Origin: Congeria kusceri
Taxonomy: Eukaryota; Mollusca; Bivalvia; Myida; Dreissenidae
DNA length: 64,000 bases
Direction of reading: 5' to 3'
Assembly (NCBI GenBank): GCA_027627225.1
Contig: CM051032.1
Location: 59,912,637 to 59,976,636 of the forward strand
Part shown: piece by piece, positions 36,301-48,300 of the stretch
Layout: each line of letters starts with the position of its first letter
Position numbering within the stretch: position 1 is the first letter of the stretch
The notes under the pieces: generated by a model
The model's input: only the letters and a program-made list of their open reading frames with translations
Database searches by the model: none
What the model was told of the DNA's origin: nothing
Position numbers and translations under genes: made by a program

Positions 36301-39300
36301 CACTGTCTGGGCCCCAAATTGGGATTTTATCGCGCATGCGCACATCATTTTACTTCCCCAGACGACAGTTGCATGCGTTTCAGACTATCAACGTAAACAT
36401 TTGGGTTTTTACCAAAAAATAAACTCACTTTTTTCGAAGAAAAACGAAACGTACTTGAAAATACAAGCGTTTACTTGTATTGTGATGATAAAATACAAAA
36501 ACGGTTATGAAACGCGAATATTTAAAAACGTCCGGATAATACTACTGTCCGACAAATACTCGCTAACCAGTAGATGCTCAGAACCAGTCAAATCTCTGTG
36601 TGGAGGTTGTGGTACTTGATAAAAGGGGACATTTGCTTTGTTCACATTATAATTACAGATACTGTATAATATTACAAATGAACTTTGAATTTCTGACTGA
36701 AATTGTCAATACAGGTTAGAAAAGGTTAGGTAACATCATCAGAAAAATGAGACCTGGGCCCATATTTATAAAGATTCTTAAGCCGTTCTTAACTTAAGTT
36801 GAACTAAAGTCAAAATTTAAATTTGTGTTTAAAACACTATGCTTTGGAACGTTTGCATGACTTATGCTAGATATTAATACGCTTTGAATTATATTGCAAA
36901 TTATGCGTCAAAATCTTCCAGAAATGCATTACTTTGTCAGAAAATCCAATAATTAAATTTGAGAATTTTTAGATTTTTCTTAATTTTCGACTAAGATTCT
37001 TTATAAATACCAGCCCTTGACTTCGATTTCTGGTTCCTGAGATTGTTGGTTTTGTTTACAGTAAACAGATAACAAAAGAGGTTAATTATAAAAATGAAAC
37101 ATTTGTGTGTGTTTTGAGTGTCTTTAATCCTTGCTTGCAACGAGTCCATTTTATAATATACTGTTTATTTAAATCATTTTTTATTAATATATTTGTGTAG
37201 GATATTTTTCTATAAAAATTGGTTCTACACAGTTCAATCATGTAAGATATATAATTGATAATTAATTAAATTAAATGTATTTTAAAGTATAAAATTCTTG
37301 CCGTATTTGCGTGTATGTACGGTTTGTTTCCCCATGTTGATTCTTTCTTACATTTTCCTCTAAAAAATTTACATTTCAAGTATATTCAAATGTATTTCTT
37401 TTTTCTAAACATTTTGTTTTGAAAATTTCCTACATATAGATATTATAGATGAATAAATATTGCAGGAAATATAATTTCACAATGGGAAAAAATCCTATGC
37501 TTTAAATTGTAGAGATCTTGCTGTAGAAAAGGGTTAAAGGAGCTATCATTTATTTGTACTTATTAAAAACACACAAAGAAGAACACTATTTGGATATTTA
37601 TATCAAGAGTGAATTTAAAATGCCTGAATATAAAATTGAACTGAAATTGTTTATATAATGACAATCGTGCATAGTGCTTCTGTGGACTAAAACGAATGTC
37701 AAATGGCTACATTTAAAACCATCAATGAAATTTAAAAAATCCTTAACACCTTGTTCCCTTTTCACCAGCAAGGCATTATAGTTCCCCCTAGTAATGATAG
37801 CACTGTGTAACAACCCTGAACATGGCTTATTTCTCATTCCAACAGGATTTCACTACCCTGCTTTTAGTTCATTAATATCGCGGAAGATTCCAGAACAAGA
37901 ACGTTCCCTTACATACTGTGTGGTATGCTCTGGTTCCCATCTGGGGTAAGGTTTTCTCTTGTTTCCTTTCTGTCTGGTTCCCTGCACATAGTCATAGTTT
38001 ACGCCAGGCTATTATGGATATCGCAGGGAATCACATGGTTTGGTTGTCTTTGGTATCTCATTGTTCTTAGGAAGTTCAATATACTAAGACATTAGTTATT
38101 GTTGTTTCAGTGTTGCCGTATACTTATTTAGATGTATCATATGCAGAGTTAAATACAATGTGCATTGTTACCTTGGTTTCTACACAGTGCCCACATATCC
38201 TTTGCCAACCCTTTGAATTTGTTTACGATGTCCATTGTTTTAAGAAAAAACAATCACAAAACTAATTCAAAGGGTTCTACTATGCACAGATGAACTGTTG
38301 GTGTGTGGGGAATTGTGCTCTGCAAATGATGTACACTTACAAAATAGTGAAATTACTGAGAACAATAAGATTCCATTTTCGGTGTGTCATCTCGAAACAA
38401 AACCATCTGATTCCTGCATTGCTGCAGTTTAATTACACAGACATAGCTTAATCAGACAGCATCTGAACATGTTTCCCAGTTATATCATTTGTCAACTCTT
38501 CCTGCCTGAACTGTATAATAATGTGCACTATTTTATTCTTAGTAAGATATGGACAAATATCGTTAACTTTAATCTCTTTAATCCCAGTAACACGGCTTTT
38601 CATAATTGCAAATACCAACGCTTTCATCTCTCAAACTCTTCAAGATTGTATAGTTTTCCCTTAAATTTATTATTTACTTATATTAGCTACTTTATTTTTC
38701 ACTCCCGTTATCCTGAAAATGGTATCACAATAAGTTACTCTCACAGTATGGCACACACGAAAACAAACATAATATCACAACTCGCTAAAATTGGTCGATG
38801 AAGTCAGAGGGAATTCGACACACAGTAGACCTGTGTACTGCATGTACTGTCTGAGATTAATTATTCAGTGTTACTCGGGATCAGCTATCAATTGCACGCA
38901 CACTTGGAGTGACTCTGCATAATAATTGTGGGGCGGGACCCAGCTAGCTAAGTTGGTAGAGCGCTCAACTGTCAATCAGAGGATCGTGAGTTTGAACCCC
39001 AGCCCATCCACATAACTTGTGTGGGGATTTGTTATGAAATTATTTCTACGGCCATTCTCCCCATACCTCTTATTCAAGTAGGGCAGTTGTCAGTTACTGG
39101 CATAGGTATGTGCACTTAGTACTTGTAAACCGCTTAGATCGGCTAAGCTTGCCCAGGAGAAGTGTGAGTAGGTTAACTGAAATACTGTTAAAAAATGGCA
39201 AAAAATCCAAACAAGCAAACTTAATTTTGGGTAGGCAGGAGCTACTACTCTGTGTAACTCCGCATAGGTACACCCAGTAAATACGCGATTCTGACTCGGC

Positions 39301-42300
39301 AGTGAGTAAAATATTTGTTTCGCTTGAGCTGTGCTGTGTGTACTTTTGTCCTTTTTAATATGAGACGTGTAGTGGGAAAATCGAGGTTTAATGCAAGTGC
39401 AAAAAGCGTCGTCCTGGATTAGCCTGTGTAGTCTGCACACGCTAATTCGGGATGGCACTTTCTGGTATTTGCTGTTTCAAGCAAGTCTCTTCTAAAAATA
39501 AATCCACTGTAGACAGAAAGTGCCGTCCTGGATTAGCCTGGACGACACTTTACGCACATGCATTCAGACAGCCTCTAAATTTTTGCTCTGTGCAGTAGTT
39601 ATAGAATAGCACAATCAGCTCTTTGTTGATTTCTTCCCCTGTGTCTAAATATATGGTAATATAAAAACACTCTGTTTATTCTAGGGATGGCAACGAATAC
39701 CAAAACGCTATTCGAATATTCGAATTCAATATTCGAATAATATTTGAATATTCGTTCGTTTTTTAAATGTCCGAGTCTTTGTTTAGTTTTCCATCATGAT
39801 CATCAATCATCATCATCATCATCCGATGCATTGATTTCATAATAAAACAACATAGAAAACAGTTCTTAGATTTTATTTCGAATCATTTACTTTGTCATTC
39901 ATTTATTAATAGTAAAACAGATCTATACACTTCAAACATCGCAAAACAGACACTCAATACACAAAGTAGATTTTAGCAGCATCTAGTGTTGTAAGACAAG
40001 ACCTAATTTCATCGTACACAAAATAAAAACATCAAATCATTAAAACATCAGTTGAAGGCTTACGCAGAGGCATGATGATTTGTAAATGCAATCTGACAAT
40101 TTAATAAACACTTTAATGAACGAGAAGACTTTGAGATTAATGGGGAAACACATAGAATATATACCTGTGCTGTTTTACTCATTTTTGTTTGTTATATTGA
40201 GCGAATAAATGTCGGCGTGAAAAATGTTGTTGTTAATGCGCCGCTACTTAAAGGAATGAAATTAAATTAATAGTTACACCTAAACCGCATAATGCACCAT
40301 TGCTGTTCACCATTGTTCAAACATTGGTCTCCAATTAGTGTCAGTTTGAAAACATCGATCTCCAATTAGCTTTAGTTTAGCATCCAAATAATGTTACGTA
40401 CAAACTGCGCAAATATCGGTCTCTTCTTAGGGTCCGTTTTCGACTCGATTGTCACAGTTTGCCTAATCTGTTATCTCCCACTGCGCATATGGGTATCAGT
40501 GGTGTTAATCAAATTAGGTAACTGTGAAAACGTAATGATCACGGATTATAGAATTAAACTAGTTTATTATGGAGATTTTTTTTTGCCATTCAAATACTCA
40601 TTTACTGTTCGAATATTCGGTCAAGTATTCGAATATTCAATTATTCGTTGACATCCCTAGTTTATTCACAATATTTTTAATGAAACTCTTTTGTGCACAT
40701 ATTTTACATCTTCAGTTTTTCATTTTATGTTTCTTGTATATATATCTAGTTGAAACAGAAAAATGCTTCATATTTAATGACATTACAAAACAGTTACATT
40801 TGATCAGAGTGTAACCCTACAATAATTCCAATTGTTGGCTCAAACAATAAATGGGAGAAAGAGAAATTTCACCAACTCGTGTTTTGTTTGCATTTAAAGC
40901 CATTTTAACTGAATGTCAGTTTGTTTCATGTGTGTACAGTAGTTACATGTTTTATTTAATAATTCGTCTGTAGTATTACTGGTTTGATTTATTATCGCAA
41001 ATCATAGACACAATATGTACACACAATTCCGATTAGTGTTCCAAGTAGTTGTTATAAATCTGTCGTCTCTTGTGTATTTGGGTAAGGGCTGCATTGCACG
41101 GTGGGAAAAACTAGTAAGGTGCTAACTTAAACAAAAATATATTTCTTTCTACTGTTCTTTTATATTTATTTTCTTGTGTGCCAATTAAGTTTCCTTTAAA
41201 AAAATTAAAATGTTATTAAGTATGTCACAACTTTCATTGCTAAATGGAAATTACTAAGTGCTATTGAGTTAATTGTTTGTACAAATTAAGATACATAGCT
41301 GTTTCTTGTTTCAGGACGTTATTTTGTGGAAGTGTAGGTTCCTTGATATTAGAGACATATGGTTGGGAGGCTTTGTTTTATTTCTTAGGTAGGAAACTTT
41401 ATCATACCTGTTATTGAGTGCATGAAGTACCGGTATTAATGTGTGGAGGAGTTAAGATCACTTCCAAATATGATACATATCTTTTCACTTTACAGTTGAG
41501 CAAGTTTCTAGTTATTTGGTCCAGATTGTGGCAAAAAAATAAACAAGGCATATAACTGCTTTGCAATTTTGATACAAAAAAGTTAAACAGTTTTAATAAT
41601 ACTTCAAACATCGACTTCAGAATATAATTTCTCATCAAAATTATGAGATTGTAATGTATTTTCTTTATTACATCTACTGCTGTTTCCTTACATGCATATT
41701 ACACATGCATTCCAGGGTTGATAGGACTTCTATGGATGTTAAGTTTGCGTTATTTCTTGATACACCGCCATCGCCAGAAATACCTGCCCATCCTTACGGT
41801 GGAGAAGAAGCCGCCACCTCCTTCTGCCAGCGACGTCCCCACCCCCTGGGTCACGCTGTTCTTTAAACCAGCTTTCTGGTAAGCAGGGCCCTTATTCCCC
41901 AACACATTCTGCGACTTAAGACTTAGAATAAAGAATATTATTAAAACTGTTTTATTATTTCATTTTATACCAAATGACATACATGCATATGTTTTCATTG
42001 CAGGTCCCTCATTATTGGGCATTTTTGTGAGAACAATGCATTTTACATTCTGTTGTCATGGTTACCCACCTATTTCCATGAGAACTTCCCTGATGCTAAA
42101 GTGAGTACAATTTAAAACATTATTCATTAGTTACAGTATAATACTGATGCTAGTGTTGTATATGTTCATTCTAGGGATGTCAACGAATATCCGGATATCC
42201 GATTATCCGGTTACTATGTTACTATCCAGTTACCAAGTTAGTAACCAAATATTCGTATAAAAATTGAACATCTGAATTTTCTCATTCTTTAGGCATACAA

Positions 42301-45300
42301 AAGCCCTTGTTGCATGTATATTATTAACTCAACACAGCTATACATGTAGGCCTCTACAGGAGGTCTCCACCTCGTACTGCGGACGTGTCATGAACACACC
42401 CCTCGGTTAGTATTTGATTATCATAAAACAACAGGGGTGCTTTCAAACCTACTAACTTTGACAGGACTATTAAACAAACAAGATGACACAATCGATTATG
42501 ATTAGGTGCGTCCCTCTTGATAAGAGATGGTTAACAATGCCAATTAATGTCAATTATCGATGTTCCAACCAACTATTGAAATCAAATGAATCCATTGTTG
42601 ACCAATTATTAATTTTGTAATCGGCAAAACTTAAAAGACAGTTTGCATCTAATTATTACTGGTATTTCAATTTGTTTTCTTACTTTATTTTTAAATACAG
42701 ACCAGTTTATTGTGCAGACAGGAAGAATATTGCAACGTTTTTAACTTATGAGTACATTCGACTTAACGGATTTACTTTGCCTCCTAAGGTTTCATCTGAC
42801 GTGTGGAAACATTTCAAGCGTTTGACGGACAAAACTTCTGCAAAATGCAATCATTGCAGTACGAAATTAGCCTATAGGTTCAAATATTATAATTAATTAC
42901 TAATTCAAGCATTGATTATATTGAGCAAATTTGTATTCAGGTTACTTCCCCATTCAACATCCCGTTTATTATACCCCCACAAACAAAGTTTAGGGGGGGG
43001 TTTATAGGATTGAGCTTGTCAGTCCGTCGATCTGTTGGTTTTTGGTTTCCGGATGATAACTCAAGAAAGGCTTCACATATTCAAATAATTTTTGGTACAT
43101 ATGTGTAACATCATAGAATACAAGTCAGGTTCGATGTTGGTTACAAACCACTACTAAATTTTGACAGAGTTATGGCCTGTTTTGGACTTAAAATTCCCTA
43201 AAAACATGGTTTCTGGATGATAACTCAAGAAAGGCTTGACATATTGAAATAATTTTGGTACACATGTGTAACATCACAGAATACAGGTCAAGTTTGATGT
43301 TGGTTACAAACCACTAAATTTTGACCGAGTTATAGCCCCTTTTCGGCTTAAAATTTCGTAAAAACATGGTTTCCAGATGATAACTCAAAAATGGCTTGAC
43401 ATATTCAAATAATTATTGGTATACATGTGTAGCTTCATAAAATACGGGTCAGGTTTGACTTTGGTTACAAACCATTAAATTTTGACAGAGTTATTGCCCT
43501 TTAGTTGACTTAAATTCTCTAAAAACATGGTTACCTGATGATAACTCAACAATGGCTTGACATATTTAAATAATTATTGGTACACATGTGTAGCATCATC
43601 AAATACAGGTCAAGTTCGACTTTGGTTTCAAACCACTAAATTTTGACACAGTTATGGCCCCCTTTTGACTTAAATTCACGAAAAACATGGACAATAACTC
43701 ATGAAAGGCTTCACATATGCAAACTATTTTTGGTACATAGGTGTAACATCATAAAATACAGATGCAGTTTGACTTTGGTTACAAACCACTAAATGTTGAC
43801 AGAGTTATGGCTCCTATTGAAATGAAAATTTTCCAAATACACTGTTTACCATTCACAAATTAAAGCATTCTATCTCTGTCCATTTCTTTCGAATGGATGC
43901 CATAGTTTTGTGACAAGGCCATATTGTGGGGGTATATCCGTCACTCAAGTGACAAATCTAGTTTTTGAAAGGCATCAGTGCTCCAGCTAGGCCTAAATGA
44001 CAGGGGGCAGCGGCCTGCCGCCCTCGACCCCAGCCCTGCCGCCTTTGATACCGCCCTGGCCTCTTTAATCTCGGCCTTGCCGTGTATGTCTGTATACATG
44101 TACATGTACTATGCGATGGACAAAATGGATACACGCTGCGTCGATATAATCCCCTGTGTAATTACCGACCGTGTTCGTGTGTATTACGTAACCTATCTCG
44201 TCTCTTATCAGAGTAAAGCACTTGCTGATGTTGCCGATCTCAGCTATTGATTCAACATTTTGTCAGTGGACAATTAGTCAATGTCTAATCAGCTTTTGCA
44301 CCTGGCGAATACACGTAGGTTTACCATGAGGTGTCCGTAACCATGCAGAATTTGACGCGAATTTCTAGCAAAACACGTTCTTATCATGGAAAATTTAATG
44401 TGTGTCACCAATGTTTCGTATTGTTCGCATCAACAGAAACTATAAAGTAGTTCTTAAATCAACTATGGGCAATTAAGATATCGTTTATGAATAAAGCGTG
44501 TCGAACCCACATATCGCTCGTATGCTAATAAACATAAGTTAAACACTTACCATACTATAATATAATTGTATATGTATAATAATATTTGTTAATCCAATTT
44601 CAATTATCCATCTATAGTAAATCACAAGTATTCCAACATTAAACGCATCAAATACCGGTAGTAATTGCATATAGTTTCCAGTTTACGGCACACAAACACT
44701 GAAACTTTTATTATGTAATTTTCATGTTTGCGGACTACACATTTAACAGTTTTGAGCAGTTACTGGTTGAAGGGATGTCGGCAATACATCAAAGGTGTGT
44801 AGTGCACTTTGAAATTTTGTTATTGCTCAGAAAGGGTGTCAGCAAGTCCACGAGTAAATGCCAAAGTATGATTGTAATGAACAGTTTCAACAGTTGGATT
44901 TAATAAGAAATTGAATTTGTACAGCTGCTGTTAAACACATTTTGTCATGTATATTTTTAACCACAGCCGTGTCCTTAAAAAAAAGATCGCGTTAAAAACT
45001 GCCGATGTTCCATAATGCCAACATTAATATAAGCTCAAGCAGTGTGAAAGTGTGCATTCAGAAATCTATTTTGAAAATACTGTTGGTGTATCGTAATGCT
45101 AATTTGATAAATTTTAACTTTGTTTATTGTTACTACGCTATCTCTTCTTCAACTGTATATTACTGTCATTCAGCTACTTTAAACAGTCAAACGCTGTAGT
45201 ATGTATTAAATATGAATGTTTTCCATTTTATTTACAAATATTAGTTTTCAGTCACATATTTAAGTTTATTATTGAAATACCAACGTATAGGACATGTATA

Positions 45301-48300
45301 TTATTTCTTTAACTGTACATATTGTGGGACCTTACATTTCGGACGTATGTTTATATATAGCAAATACAACTTAATGCATTTGATTATATTTAAGCAAACT
45401 ATAGACTATAGTTTAAATTGTTATATTAAATTGCTACTGATAATATTTGGAAGTAATTCTTAAAGATATTTTATATATTTTAAATAAATACATTTAAAGT
45501 ACCTACACAAAAAATTCAGTAATTAAAATAGAGGTGCTGAAAAATATGACTGTCTGTTGCATTACAAAAATATAATATTAAACCATTTATTATGGGTTGT
45601 ATAATGTAGAATGAAAACTTTAAGTGATATATAATTGCTTAGTACATTTTGTAATTTAGTATAAATATATAACAAGGAAAATGTATAGTATATATTCATG
45701 AAAAAAATAAGCAAAAAATAAACAAAACAAATAAAGAAATTATATTACCTATGTGTTTGTTACACATACCCGTTTTAGCAATTAGCAGCCTGCCCTTTTT
45801 CAATCCTGGCTGGAGCACTGACAACATTGCACGCTACACAAAACAAACGAAACGCACAATTTATGAACAGAAATCGACGTAGTTTGTTACATGTACTTTT
45901 TTCTATAATTTAAAATTGTTGTGTTTTCAAAATAGAACTATCGTAATTTTATGAGATATGATTCGTCTAGATGTTAACTTAATTTTGCAACTTTAAGATG
46001 CGCCAGATTCCGGCCACCAATGCCAATCTATACGGTTATCTGGATAGTATCCGGATATTACTTACGAACATCCGGATACCAATTCTGGTATCCGTTGACA
46101 TCCCTAGTTCATTCATAGTATTTCACATGAATGTAAAATGGTGAAGAAACTCCCATAGAATCAGCATGAAATTACATTGCATCTTGGAAAGCAGCCTACC
46201 ATGTAAACATGTCTACGACCAAGGTCTGTTCTGTTAAACACTATTGCATAATATTTTGTCATGAGAAAACCTTTTGAGAGTACATGTAGTTGTTAAACAA
46301 AAGGAAATCTGAATTTTGACAAAAGAATTCAGTTAAATAGAAACACTTCTATGCCACCTTAATCATGAAACCTTTGGTGTAGTACATTGATTTATAATGA
46401 GAACTTCAGTTTCAGGCACATACGATTTACATTTAACTTTATAATTCTGACCCAAGTGTGGTTTGGGGCGCCGTTGCACCGGTTTTAAACCCCAAATTTT
46501 TTGCATGGAGCATTCCAAGGCTGTGACCCAATTGTTGTGTTTTACGCTTGTTTTGAGCGCTGTGTTTGTTTGCTATGTCGTACCATTATGTCATTAAGCG
46601 TATCACTGATATCAACTGGGTGCTATGTCGTTCCATTATGTCATTGAGTGTATCACTGATATCCATTGGGTGCTATGTCGTGCCATTTTGACATTGAGTG
46701 TATCCCTGATATCCGCTGGGTGCTATGTCGTGCCATTTTGACATTGACTGTGTCACTGATATCCACTGGGTGCTATGTCGTGCCATTTTGACATTGAGTG
46801 TATCACTGATGTCCACTGGGTGCTATGTCATGCCATTTTGACACTAAGTGTATCACTGATATCCACTGGGTGCTATGTCGTGCCTTTTTGACATTAAGTG
46901 TATCACTGATATCCACTGGGTGCTATGTTGTGCCATTTTGGCATTCAGTGTATCACTGATATCCACTGGGTGCTATGTCTTGCCATTTTGACATTGAGTG
47001 TATCACTGATATCCACTGGGTGCTATGTCATGCCATTTTGACATTAAGTGTATCACTGGGTGCTGTGTCGTGCCATTTTGACATTGAGTGTATCACTGAT
47101 ATCCACTGGGTGCTATGTCGTGCCATTTTGACATTGAGTGTATCACTGATATCCACTGGGTGCTATGTTGTGCCATTTTGACATTGAGTGTATCACTGAT
47201 ATTCACTGGTTGCAGGGCTGGGTGTTCAACGTGGTGCCCTGGGTGATCACCATTCCAAGCTCGATATTTGGAGGTTGGCTGGCCGACCTCATGATCACTA
47301 AAGGTAATCATCCACTTCTCATGTTGGTCATCGTTAACAACATTTGTATAGGCTTACTTAAACATAACATGTGTTATAAAGAGCTGGAAGAAATTATGAA
47401 ATTATAGTGTTTGCTTGAGATTACATACTTGTCTAACTCGAGAAATATTGTATTGACAATGTACTGTTGTATTCAAGTCAAGTCAAGTCAACGTTTTATT
47501 CGCTCATAGTCATGAAATGTGAACACATAAGGAAACAGTATGTAGATAATACAATTAAAAAAAATGATGATGTCTGTGCGTTTTTACATAATATTTTGCT
47601 TTTATTTTCAGGTTGCAGTGTGACATTTGTTAGGAAATTTATGAATGTGAGTATGACTTGTACTTTCTAGTTTTCTGGCAGTCAAAGTCCCTTCTGTGTT
47701 CATTCATTTTGCCAATCAGTGCCTACATTAACACTTTTATCAGTGGTCAGTGCATGGAGCAAACATTATGCTCTGATAATTATTTGTTACCATTGAGTTG
47801 ATCAAACTTCATGTCATCTTACGATATGGGGTTGCATATTAGTTTTGAGTGTTACAGATTGGGGCTTTATTATCAATTGTTTTTTTCAAGCCAAACTTGC
47901 TGTTCTTTTTATACATGTAGTTTATAATCAGTGCCATTAGTAGGTAATATTTAACCATCAGATGTTGTAAATATGACAATTTACTTGTTATATCAAACAA
48001 TGCCAATGTAGGACCTGAAATAATTATTTCTCAACTGCAATTGTCCGAATGGAGATATTAACCAAGACGTAATCAGCTAACACTAATTTACAATCCTCCA
48101 AATGTCTCGTTCCTAATATAATTTACATGCATGTGTAAAATTGACTTTTTTATTTTAGACTATCACCATGTTGGGGACAGCCTTCTTCCTTGTGTTAATA
48201 TCGTACACGAGTTCATACTCCGGAGCTCTCACGTGTATGGCGTTCGCTGTGGCGTGTTGCGGTTTCCACAATAGTGGCATTCTAGTCAACCCACAGGACA

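Larger units (their letters stand above)
42172..46106. mobile_element. TAGGG-ended hAT element with BED-finger remnant, 3.9 kb
   Basis: Ends TAGGGATGTCAACGAATATC and CCGTTGACATCCCTA, flanked by the perfect 8-bp duplication GTTCATTC (42164-42171, 46107-46114). GATATCCGGATA-type palindromes lie just inside both ends. It keeps a BED-type zinc-finger fragment at 42795-42896 but no transposase core: that space is taken by two further repeats (42970-43936, 43976-45820). It is larger than its relatives at 39682 and 57691 and may derive from the autonomous parent. Confidence 0.9.

Noticed and set aside
40391..40814. 86- and 81-codon plus frames
   Set aside because: They lie across the right end of a hAT-like element; no transposase motif is present.
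43978..44250. 90-codon frame with alanine-rich start
   Set aside because: Starts inside the terminal inverted repeat of a nested element and has no domain; the composition follows a short GC-rich block.
46571..47210. Regular repeats that could be mistaken for a CRISPR array
   Set aside because: Units are contiguous 50-bp direct repeats without variable spacers, in an intron of an animal gene: a minisatellite.
46975..47407. Open frames (68-80 codons) beginning in the minisatellite
   Set aside because: The first follows the repeat; the second overlaps true exon 8 only because the intron happens to be open there. The exon begins at the acceptor at 47216.
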